Part shown: one piece after another, positions 1 through 6,079 of the stretch | How positions within the stretch are numbered: position 1 is the first letter of the stretch | Layout of the letters: the number at the start of each line of letters is the position of its first letter | Assembly: GCA_002441525.1 (NCBI GenBank) | Contig: DJWH01000109.1 | Coordinates: 1-6,080, forward strand | Length of the DNA: 6,080 nt | Reading direction: 5' to 3' | Origin: Acholeplasmataceae bacterium UBA6235 | GTDB taxonomy: Bacteria > Bacillota_I > Bacilli_A > Acholeplasmatales > UBA5453 | Program-made: the position numbers and the translations under genes | Notes under the pieces: model-generated | Databases searched by the model: none | Seen by the model: the letters and a program-made list of their open reading frames with translations, nothing else | What the model was told of the DNA's origin: nothing

Positions 1-713
1 AATTGAATAAGCACCGCTTTATCCGAACGAATGATGCTCATTTTGGTTTCAAATAATAACCACAAAGGCTCTTTCTTTAATAAGGTTTTGTGGTAATTTT
101 TGACACAGTTTATGAGTTCAATGACATCATCTTTTTTGGCCATTTCCATAACGATGGCGCGGTCTTTATTTAAATAAGGTAGGAATTCTGCCAAATAGGG
201 GTCAACCCCTGCTTCCTTCAATTCTAAAGTGAGTTCATGCTCACTTCTTGGTTTTAAGAAGATGATTTGACTACGTGACTGAATGGTAGGTAAGACGAGT
301 TCTGGATTATCTGACAATAAAAACCCTACGGTTTGTTTGGATAGGGGTTCTTCTAAAAATTTTAATAGACCATTGGCCGCAGCGGTAGATAATTTATCGA
401 CTTCATCGATGATGTATACACGTGCACCTTTGGTTAAAGATGTCTTGGAAAATTCGCTTTGTAAATCAGCGATTTGTTCCTTTTTAATGTTTTGACCAGC
501 AGGTTCGATGAACATTAAATTCACATGCCCATTGGTTTTGAGAAATTCAGCACCATCTATCTTATTTAATAGTAATGCGTTCGCAATCTCGAATGCCAGT
601 TCTTTCTTTCCGGAACCTTTCGGACCAGTGAATAAATATAAATGACTTAGACGGTCTTTAGCAATCGCTCTTTTAAATTGATCTAGAATGGCTTGTTGTT
701 TTATTTTTGGCAT
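1..713 (-). CDS. holB: DNA polymerase III delta-prime subunit (clamp loader), 3' end cut by window edge
   Basis: The 237 visible codons, read from the ATG at 713, give an AAA+ clamp-loader protein: delta-prime, the non-hydrolysing subunit that helps load the beta clamp at the replication fork. Landmarks are RLSHLYLF (about 21-28), a P-loop-like GPKGSGKK (30-37), VYIIDEVDKL (99-108), the family signature LLKFLEEP (116-123) and an arginine-finger-like SRS (146-148) where most relatives have SRC. The reading frame stays open to base 1, so the C-terminal collar domain is mostly missing. The Cys4 zinc module usual after the P-loop helix is absent: residues 45-75 contain no cysteine. The start overlaps the tmk stop by 13 bp, and an AAAGGAT Shine-Dalgarno (722-728, 8 bp upstream) supports it. 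Identity is well supported by motifs and by the common tmk-holB neighbourhood; loss of zinc binding is inferred. Confidence 0.92.
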   Translation of the reverse strand, partial: MPKIKQQAILDQFKRAIAKDRLSHLYLFTGPKGSGKKELAFEIANALLLNKIDGAEFLKTNGHVNLMFIEPAGQNIKKEQIADLQSEFSKTSLTKGARVYIIDEVDKLSTAAANGLLKFLEEPLSKQTVGFLLSDNPELVLPTIQSRSQIIFLKPRSEHELTLELKEAGVDPYLAEFLPYLNKDRAIVMEMAKKDDVIELINCVKNYHKTLLKKEPLWLLFETKMSIIRSDKAVLIQ

Positions 714-1315
714 AAAAGCACATCCTTTAAATGGGCTTTTACATCGTCGATGACTTCTTGCATGGTGCGGTCACCATTGATGACCAAATAGCGTTGTGGG
801 TACATGTCAGCGAGTTTCAAATAACCCTCACGTACTTTTTGGTGGAATTCTAATTTTTCCAAATCCAAACGATTGTTTTCTCTGGATTTGATTCTTGATA
901 ATCCGATTTGTGGGTCAGAATTGATATACACAGTTATGTCAGGCATGTGTTCTAACGCGAATGTGTTGATTTTTAAGATGGCATCAAAGCCCAAACCGCG
1001 GGCATACCCTTGGTAGGCTAAAGAGCTATCGATATAACGATCACAAAGAACGACTTGATTCTTTTCTAATGCTGGTATCACGGTTTCTTCTAGGTGTTGA
1101 ACACGTGCTGCAGCAAAAAGGAGGGCTTCCGTTCTCGCTCTCATGTGCGTATTGTCTTGATCTAAAATGATGGCTCTAATCTTTTCAGCAATGTCTGATC
1201 CGCCCGGTTCTCGGGTCGCGACACAGCCAATATTGTGTTCTTTAAGCCACTTCACTAAGGTTTGAATTAAGGTTGTTTTACCAGAACCTTCGCCACCTTC
1301 AAATGTAATAAACAT
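701..1315 (-). CDS. tmk: Thymidylate kinase (dTMP kinase)
   Basis: Cytosolic enzyme phosphorylating dTMP to dTDP with ATP, an essential step of dTTP supply. The 204-residue length is normal. Visible motifs are the Walker A loop GGEGSGKT (7-14), the dTMP-binding TREPGG (34-39), the DRY motif followed by IDSSLAYQG (92-103), and a LID segment rich in basic residues (R141, K143, R145, R149). Basic residues in the LID rather than the P-loop indicate the bacterial type II class. The ATG is well supported: AGGAGG at 1321-1326 lies 5 bp upstream, within the 12-bp gap after truA. The stop overlaps the holB start by 13 bp, so translational coupling is likely. In Bacillus small genes (yaaQ, yaaR) separate tmk from holB; here they are absent. 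Confidence 0.97.
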   Translation of the reverse strand: MFITFEGGEGSGKTTLIQTLVKWLKEHNIGCVATREPGGSDIAEKIRAIILDQDNTHMRARTEALLFAAARVQHLEETVIPALEKNQVVLCDRYIDSSLAYQGYARGLGFDAILKINTFALEHMPDITVYINSDPQIGLSRIKSRENNRLDLEKLEFHQKVREGYLKLADMYPQRYLVINGDRTMQEVIDDVKAHLKDVLLCQK

Positions 1316-1327
1316 GATTGCCTCCTC

Positions 1328-2050
1328 TTAATACCAAACTTGTTTTAGATAGAGCCCTTCGGGCGAAGCAGTTTTACCTACTTTGGATCGATCTTGGTGT
1401 TCTAGAATGTCATCCATAATCGATAAGGGTCTTTTACCTCGACCGATATCGGTGATGGTACCTACCATACTACGAACCATATATTTCAAGAAACCATCCG
1501 CGATGAATGTGAAAATATAATGGGTATCGGTTTCTTCTAGGGTTGCTTGAAACATCGTACGAACGGTGGGTTTATGTTCTACAAATACACCAAAACCTTT
1601 AAAATCATGGGTGCCTTCGAGTTTTTGAATCGCCTGTTGCATCCAATCGACATTGAGCGGGTATTTAATATAGGCTTCGTAGTTTCGCCTGAAAATATTA
1701 TAGTCTTTCGCAAGCACATACACATAGCATTTTTTAACCGCTGAAAATCTTGCATGAAATGATTCATCTACCAAAACGATGTCTAAAACAGCGATATCGT
1801 TCGGTAAATAGGTATTAAGTGCCCTTAACCAAGCAGAATCAGTCATCGGATTTTGGGTATCAAAATGACACACCTGTCCGAGTGCGTGTACCCCTTTATC
1901 GGTTCTGCCCGAAGCGACCACTTGGATGGATTCTTTCGCGATTTGACTCAAGGTTTCTTCGAGCACTTGTTGGATGCCTAAGCCGTTATTTTGGCTTTGA
2001 AATCCTTGATAGTTGGTACCGTCATAAGCGATGGTTAATTTATAGCGCAT
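1328..2050 (-). CDS. truA: tRNA pseudouridine(38-40) synthase TruA
   Basis: Converts uridines 38, 39 and 40 of the tRNA anticodon arm to pseudouridine. The 240 residues match the family length. The N-terminus YDGTNYQGFQSQ (9-20) and the catalytic motif GRTDKGVHA (48-56, nucleophile Asp51) are intact. ALNTYLP (77-83), HARFSAVKK followed by Tyr109, and the C-terminal SPEGLYL are also typical. The start overlaps the ecfT stop by 11 bp and has no clear Shine-Dalgarno (only a GGGCG-like stretch), so it probably depends on coupling to ecfT translation. truA downstream of ecfA1-ecfA2-ecfT is a standard Bacillota arrangement, which supports the calls on both sides. Confidence 0.97.
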   Translation of the reverse strand: MRYKLTIAYDGTNYQGFQSQNNGLGIQQVLEETLSQIAKESIQVVASGRTDKGVHALGQVCHFDTQNPMTDSAWLRALNTYLPNDIAVLDIVLVDESFHARFSAVKKCYVYVLAKDYNIFRRNYEAYIKYPLNVDWMQQAIQKLEGTHDFKGFGVFVEHKPTVRTMFQATLEETDTHYIFTFIADGFLKYMVRSMVGTITDIGRGKRPLSIMDDILEHQDRSKVGKTASPEGLYLKQVWY

Positions 2051-3014
2051 AGATGACGCCCGTATTCATTAAAATGACCACGGTAAGTAACCCCAACAAG
2101 GTGATGATGGTCAAGATATCCAAATATTGAATGCTCATGACATCAATCTTGGTGCGTTTTTCACCGATGATATACCCTCTAGATTCCATCGCATTTGCCA
2201 AATCTTCTGCGCGCTTAAACGAAATGATAAAAATTGGGATTAATAACGAAATCATCTGAGAAATTTTCTTTTTTAACGTCGATTCACTGAATTCAACCCC
2301 ACGAGAGGCTTGAGCTTTCATGATTTTTTGAGTTTCTTCCAATAAGGTTGGGATAAAACGCAAGGTTAATGATAACATCATAGACAGTTCAGCAACTGGA
2401 AATTTTACCCATTCGAGTGGTTTCATGACGGCTTCTAAACCATTGTTTAAGTCGGTGGTCATGGTTGTAAAAGTCAATAGTGATGACAATAAAATGATGA
2501 CCATGATTCTAAAGAGCAAGAACCCTGTCCGGAACAATCCATCGGAATAAACCATGAAATCATAAGACCAAATTTTACCATAAGGGAGTAGATATTGAAC
2601 CAAAAATAAGGAAAATACCATCAATAAAAACATCGTTGAGCGGTATTTGAACTGGCGTTTGTAGACATTATATAAAACGATGATGAGGACAATCGCTGCG
2701 ATTGAAACCCAACCAAGGGTCATATCGACGTCTAGCAATAAATCACCGGTTCGGATATTAAATATTTGGATAATGAACGTAAACGTAAGCAAGAACAGTA
2801 AGGCTTTCATCCCGCGAATCATTTTCATGAATGGGATTCCTGTGGTCAAAACCATGATGATGGTTAATCCCAATAAAATCGCCATCAAAGTAAATGAAGG
2901 GATGATGAACGTGATGACCATCGATAACATCAAAGCGATGATTTTAACGCGAGGGTCCATTTTATAAATCCAAGTATTACCATGAACATATTGACCAATC
3001 GTGATGTTATTCAT
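2040..3014 (-). CDS. ecfT: ECF transporter transmembrane coupling protein EcfT, with extra hydrophobic insert
   Basis: Integral membrane scaffold of an energy-coupling factor importer; it links the two ATPases to exchangeable S components. Family hallmarks are DPRVKI (20-25), LSLTLRFIPTLLEET (about 214-228), the first X-R-G coupling motif ASRG (236-239) and the second, ESRG (277-280), both in the cytoplasmic helices that contact the ATPases. Hydrophobic segments lie at about 24-58, 69-86, 102-117, 127-143, 162-186, 251-266 and 296-318. At 324 residues it is longer than the usual roughly 265. Compared from memory with the Bacillus protein, the excess lies at about 95-150, as two added hydrophobic stretches joined by a basic loop (KRQFKYR). 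AAGGAGG at 3021-3027, 6 bp before the ATG, supports the start, which overlaps the ecfA2 stop by 8 bp. Confidence 0.93.
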   Translation of the reverse strand: MNNITIGQYVHGNTWIYKMDPRVKIIALMLSMVITFIIPSFTLMAILLGLTIIMVLTTGIPFMKMIRGMKALLFLLTFTFIIQIFNIRTGDLLLDVDMTLGWVSIAAIVLIIVLYNVYKRQFKYRSTMFLLMVFSLFLVQYLLPYGKIWSYDFMVYSDGLFRTGFLLFRIMVIILLSSLLTFTTMTTDLNNGLEAVMKPLEWVKFPVAELSMMLSLTLRFIPTLLEETQKIMKAQASRGVEFSESTLKKKISQMISLLIPIFIISFKRAEDLANAMESRGYIIGEKRTKIDVMSIQYLDILTIITLLGLLTVVILMNTGVIYAL

Positions 3015-3858
3015 GGTGCACCTCCTTCAAATATTGAATGAGGTCTTCTTCTGTAAAGATTTGTTTAAAAGGGTATCCTAAGGTTTTGGATAGGTATTCC
3101 ATCATCCGATAGGCTTGAGGTTTGGCCAAATGAAGCTTTTCAAATTCGTCGGTCATAAACAACAATTCTCTGGTGCCATCAAACTTGATTTTACCTTTAT
3201 CCATGACTAATATACGTTTCGCATAACGAGCGACAATATCCATATCATGGGTAATTAAAACGATGGTTTTCCCATGTTTTTCATGTAACTCATTGAATAG
3301 TGCCATCATTTCATCTGAACCTTTGGGGTCTAATCCACGGGTGGGTTCATCTAAAACAAGCATTTCTGGCTCCATCGCTAAAATGCCCGCGATGGCGACC
3401 CTTCTCATTTGTCCGCCACTGATTCTAAACGGAGATTTTTGGAGAATTTCTTCATCTAAACCCACCAATGCGGCAGCGTGTCTGGCTTTTTCTTCAGCAT
3501 CTTTTAAGGATAATCCGAAGTTTAACGGTCCAAACATGATGTCTTTAAGAATGGTTTCTTCGAATAATTGGTATTCAGGAAATTGGAAAACAAGCCCAAC
3601 TTTTTTACGGATTGGACCGATTTTGGTGTTTTTATCCGCTAATGGTAGGGTGTGTTCGTAGATTTGAACGGTTCCACGGGTGGGTTTTAATAACGCGTTC
3701 ATGTGTTGAACCAATGTGGTTTTGCCACTACCGGTTTGTCCACAAATCGCGACAAATTCACCGTCGTTAATGGCTAAACTGATTTGATTGATGGCTTCGT
3801 AAGTCTCATTTTTAACGCCACGATAAAAATAACTTACTTGGTTAAACTGTATGCCCAT
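3007..3858 (-). CDS. ecfA2: ECF transporter ATP-binding protein EcfA2
   Basis: One of the two cytoplasmic ATPases that pair as a heterodimer to drive ECF vitamin or metal import. ABC motifs are complete: Walker A GQTGSGKT (40-47), Q-loop Q92 within FQFPEYQLFEETI, signature SGGQ (147-150), Walker B MLVLDEP with D170 and E171, and the switch histidine H204 in THD. The sequence EYQLFEETI and the signature followed by MRR are typical of EcfA2 rather than EcfA1. Length (283) is normal. The start lies 25 bp inside the end of ecfA1 with no good Shine-Dalgarno, pointing to coupled translation. The ATG at 3858 fits the usual EcfA2 N-terminus (short strand, then NQVSYFY). No S component is adjacent, so the transported substrate cannot be told. 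Confidence 0.95.
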   Translation of the reverse strand: MGIQFNQVSYFYRGVKNETYEAINQISLAINDGEFVAICGQTGSGKTTLVQHMNALLKPTRGTVQIYEHTLPLADKNTKIGPIRKKVGLVFQFPEYQLFEETILKDIMFGPLNFGLSLKDAEEKARHAAALVGLDEEILQKSPFRISGGQMRRVAIAGILAMEPEMLVLDEPTRGLDPKGSDEMMALFNELHEKHGKTIVLITHDMDIVARYAKRILVMDKGKIKFDGTRELLFMTDEFEKLHLAKPQAYRMMEYLSKTLGYPFKQIFTEEDLIQYLKEVHHE

Positions 3859-4649
3859 AACGCTTTTACCAATGCTTCATCTTTCTGTAAGTGGTCGTCT
3901 TTGATTACTTGGTCATAGACGCGCATCCCGAATGGGATATTGAGGTCAGTACTTTCTAAAATGTCTTTGTGGCTGAAGACATCGTCAGGGGTACCGGATA
4001 ATACAACTTTGCCTTTATTGAGTACGATGATTTGGTCTGCTCTTTTCGCAAACTCTAAATCATGGGTGATGGTGATGATGGTTTTCTTATATTCTTTGTT
4101 GAGTTTAACGATGAATTCTGTGATGTCTCTGACGCCTTCAGGATCTAGCATCGAGGTTGCTTCATCGAATATCATGATGTCTTGATTCATCGCGAGCGCA
4201 CCGGCGATGGCGACACGTTGTTTTTGACCACCGGATAATTGGTGTGGTTCTTTGTCCAAATAATCCTTCATACCGACCAAATCGACGTATTCATCAATCA
4301 ACTCTACCATTTTCGGTTGTGGAACACATTGGTTTTCAAGACCAAAAGCGATGTCATGTTTCACCGTGACACCGACAAATTGATTGTCTGGATTTTGAAA
4401 CACGATACCGACTTTTTTACGGATATCGCGAACATTTTTTTCATTCATTTCAAGACCATCAATCAAAATGGTCCCTGCATCTGCTTTTAAAAGACCAATC
4501 AAGAGCTTTGCGAGTGTGCTTTTGCCGGAACCATTGTGTCCGACCACACATACCCACGACCCTGCTTCAATGTCAAAGGAGAGATTTTGAATGGCTTCGT
4601 CTTTGTTATTATATGAAAATTTGAGGTTTTCAACCTTAATTTTAGACAT
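3834..4649 (-). CDS. ecfA1: ECF transporter ATP-binding protein EcfA1
   Basis: First gene of the minus-strand operon and partner ATPase of EcfA2. Motifs are Walker A GHNGSGKS (37-44), Q-loop Q85 in FQNPDNQFVG, which is characteristic of EcfA1, signature LSGGQ (138-142), Walker B IMIFDEATSMLDP with D162 and E163, and H196 in THD. Both catalytic glutamates of the pair are therefore present. The length of 271 is usual. AGGTGA (4654-4659), 4 bp upstream of the ATG, is a plausible ribosome site, and an extended -10 box lies about 30 bp upstream of the start. In many Bacillota this module follows rpoA-rplQ; here it has its own promoter region, divergent from trxA. Confidence 0.95.
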   Translation of the reverse strand: MSKIKVENLKFSYNNKDEAIQNLSFDIEAGSWVCVVGHNGSGKSTLAKLLIGLLKADAGTILIDGLEMNEKNVRDIRKKVGIVFQNPDNQFVGVTVKHDIAFGLENQCVPQPKMVELIDEYVDLVGMKDYLDKEPHQLSGGQKQRVAIAGALAMNQDIMIFDEATSMLDPEGVRDITEFIVKLNKEYKKTIITITHDLEFAKRADQIIVLNKGKVVLSGTPDDVFSHKDILESTDLNIPFGMRVYDQVIKDDHLQKDEALVKALWAYSLTK

Positions 4650-4675
4650 TTAATCACCTACTAGAGTTCTTATCT

Positions 4676-4684
4676 ATTATAACA
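4676..4684 (-). promoter_or_regulatory. Extended -10 promoter element for the ecfA1 operon
   Basis: On the minus strand the sequence reads TGTTATAAT, a perfect TATAAT hexamer (4676-4681) preceded by the TGn of an extended -10. No good -35 is seen: TGGTTT lies 16 bp upstream and matches poorly, which is usual for extended -10 promoters. Transcription would begin near 4669, leaving a leader of about 20 bases containing the ecfA1 ribosome site. This is a prediction from sequence only. Confidence 0.55.
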
Positions 4685-4704
4685 TAATAATTGTTGCAAA
4701 CCAC

Positions 4705-4733
4705 TAGATTTCTCTTCGCCAAATAGGTATAAT
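4705..4733 (+). promoter_or_regulatory. Promoter for trxA-trxB
   Basis: A perfect TATAAT (4728-4733) lies 35 bp before the trxA start. A weak -35 candidate, TAGATT (4705-4710), sits 17 bp upstream of it and keeps only three consensus bases. Transcription would start near 4740, giving a leader of about 29 bases that contains AGGAGGA (4754-4760), 8 bp before the ATG. The leader is too short for a riboswitch. No clear operator was recognised. Confidence 0.6.
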
Positions 4734-4768
4734 ACTAACTGTTATTTCTATATAGGAGGAATCAGAAT

Positions 4769-5080
4769 ATGGCTATAGCTATTACCAAAGAAAATTTTAA
4801 AAGCGTTGTTTTGGAATCCAGTGAACCTGTTTTAGTGGATTTCTGGGCAGCATGGTGCCGTCCTTGCCAAATGTTAGGACCCATCGTTGAATCTTTATCC
4901 GAAGAAGTTAAAGGTTTAGCAGTGGTTGGCAAAGTAAATGTTGACGAACAAGCAGAACTTGCAAACCAATTTAGAATTATGTCCATCCCAACCGTTTTGG
5001 TGTTTAAGGGTGGTAAAGTTGTAAACTCCATCATTGGCGTGCGCTCAAAAGACGAACTTAGAAAAGCTCTAGGCGTTTAA
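4769..5080 (+). CDS. trxA: Thioredoxin with variant CRPC active site
   Basis: Small cytosolic dithiol protein that reduces protein disulfides and is itself recharged by a thioredoxin reductase. The 103-residue length and fold landmarks are classical: VLVDFWAAWC (21-30), catalytic C30 and C33, buried D24, cis-proline P74 in SIPT, and FKGGK (79-83). There is no signal peptide. The oddity is the active site WCRPC: arginine replaces the near-universal glycine between the cysteines (CGPC), a position known to tune redox potential and partner choice. The downstream reductase-like gene begins 1 bp after the stop and is also atypical, so the two probably form a dedicated pair (inference). A strong AGGAGGA ribosome site fixes the start. 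Confidence 0.95.
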   Translation: MAIAITKENFKSVVLESSEPVLVDFWAAWCRPCQMLGPIVESLSEEVKGLAVVGKVNVDEQAELANQFRIMSIPTVLVFKGGKVVNSIIGVRSKDELRKALGV

Positions 5081-5081
5081 G

Positions 5082-5933
5082 ATGTTCGATACAATCATTA
5101 TCGGTAAGGGTCCTTCAGGGATCTCAGCCGCGATTTACCTCAAGCGTTCTAACAAGAACGTTTTAGTCATTGGTAAAGATAATGGATCACTCTATGACGG
5201 GGTGGTTATTGACAATTACTATGGCTTCCCTGGGGGAATTACTGGCACTGAGCTCATTGAGCGCGGGGTAAAACAAGCCAATGAATTGGGCATCGACGTT
5301 TTACAAGATGAAGTCATCGCTATTGACAAGTATGAACATTTTACAGTCACCACTAAAAAAGGTGTCTATGAAGGTAAAACCGTATTACTCGCTACGGGTA
5401 AACCAAGAACCACATTAAAGATTAAAGGGTTTCAAAAATATCGCGGTAAAGGCATCAGCTTTTGTGTGACCTGTGATGGGTTCTTCTTCAGAAAGAAAAA
5501 ACTCGCACTCATTGGTTATAATGAGTATATGTTACATGAACTCAAAGATATGGAGTTTCTAACGGAAGACATTCAAATTTTCACCAATGGAAATGCACTC
5601 ACTGTCGATGTTGACTATCCAGTCGTTCATGAACAAATCACGGAGATCACCGGTGACGAAGATAAAGCAACCACCATCGTAACAACCAATGGTTCATATG
5701 ATGTTGAAGGTATTTTTATTGCGTTAGGTTCGCCTGGTGCAGTTGAATTCGCAACACGTATTGGTGCGATTGTTGAAAACACCAACATTGTTGTCGATGA
5801 CAATTTCATGACCAACATCGAAGGGTTATACGCCGCAGGCGATACCGTCGGTGGGGTATTACAAGTTGCGAAAGCAGCAGCCGATGGGATGCACGCGGCC
5901 ATCGCGATTAAAAAACAACGAACAAAGAGGTGA
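5082..5933 (+). CDS. Thioredoxin reductase-like flavoprotein lacking NADPH-binding motifs
   Basis: FAD-dependent disulfide oxidoreductase, expected to reduce the thioredoxin encoded just upstream. The FAD domain is clear: GKGPSG (8-13), DNYYGFPGGITG (44-55), ATG (104-106) and the second FAD motif GLYAAGD (248-254). The redox pair is CVTC followed by DGFF (128-135), as in thioredoxin reductases. Where NADPH-dependent enzymes carry GGGxSA and HRRxxxR, this protein has GYNEYM (145-150) and IFTNGN (166-171). The central domain is short, total length is 283 against roughly 310-320, and the usual RQ near the C-terminus is LQ (260-261). These losses resemble ferredoxin-linked FFTR-type reductases, which do not use NAD(P)H; electron donor and symbol are therefore left open. 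The start has only a weak AGGCG site, suggesting coupling to trxA. It ends in TGA. Confidence 0.88.
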   Translation: MFDTIIIGKGPSGISAAIYLKRSNKNVLVIGKDNGSLYDGVVIDNYYGFPGGITGTELIERGVKQANELGIDVLQDEVIAIDKYEHFTVTTKKGVYEGKTVLLATGKPRTTLKIKGFQKYRGKGISFCVTCDGFFFRKKKLALIGYNEYMLHELKDMEFLTEDIQIFTNGNALTVDVDYPVVHEQITEITGDEDKATTIVTTNGSYDVEGIFIALGSPGAVEFATRIGAIVENTNIVVDDNFMTNIEGLYAAGDTVGGVLQVAKAAADGMHAAIAIKKQRTKR

Positions 5934-5961
5934 ATAAATCCCCCTTTACAGAATGATTTAT
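5934..5961. repeat. AT-rich inverted repeat right after the reductase stop codon
   Basis: ATAAATC (5934-5940) and GATTTAT (5955-5961) are perfect 7-base inverted arms around a 14-base loop. The stem is weak, with one G:C pair, and no T-run follows on the plus strand, so it is not a convincing intrinsic terminator. It could still cap the 3' end of the trxA transcript, or be chance in AT-rich DNA. The rest of 5962-6004 shows nothing recognisable. Confidence 0.3.
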
Positions 5962-6004
5962 GATACATATCTCTTAACGATTTAACTCGTCTTATTTAAA
6001 GCGA

Positions 6005-6079
6005 CTACACACCAAATAGGTATGTACGCTTAGGTGTGTTCACACCCTTATTCCTTATCCATAAGGCATCAGGATTACC
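6005..6079 (-). CDS. Possible C-terminal end of a convergent gene, unidentified
   Basis: Reading inward from the right edge on the minus strand, one frame stays open for 24 codons and then ends in TAG at 6005-6007. The peptide contains NPDALWIRNKG and ends in TYLFGV; its single Trp is TGG, and composition looks protein-like. The other two minus-strand frames close quickly. I do not recognise a family. Against it, the frame is short, and a plus-strand frame across the same bases (about 6000-6080) is also open, without a convincing start or ribosome site. If real, the gene converges on the reductase with about 70 bp between stops. Confidence 0.35.
   Translation of the reverse strand, partial: GNPDALWIRNKGVNTPKRTYLFGV

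Noticed and set aside
3263..3661. A 132-codon plus-strand open frame inside ecfA2, and similar frames opposite ecfA1, ecfT, truA and holB
   Set aside because: They lie antisense to genes with complete family motifs, show no protein-like motifs of their own and lack ribosome sites; they are shadows of the real frames.
4676..4695. Possible PerR/Fur-like box overlapping the minus-strand -10
   Set aside because: AT-rich symmetry is present, but it does not match the 7-1-7 consensus in both half-sites and is explained by the TATAAT box.
5931..5933. TGA as a tryptophan codon (mycoplasma code)
   Set aside because: Reading through TGA adds no homologous sequence, the protein is complete at this point, and the tryptophans inspected in the genes here are TGG.
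5627..5968. A 113-codon minus-strand open frame across the end of the reductase gene
   Set aside because: Antisense to the FAD-binding end of the flavoprotein; composition is that of a shadow frame and no family is recognisable.
5974..5989. Possible terminator hairpin ACGA-TTTAAC-TCGT followed by CTTATTT
   Set aside because: The stem is only four pairs and the following tract is not a T-run; too weak to call.
6012..6023. The 12-mer CCAAATAGGTAT occurs both at 4719-4730 (trxA promoter) and here
   Set aside because: One shared 12-mer is about what chance allows in 6 kb of AT-rich DNA, and the second copy lacks a TATAAT continuation or a -35.
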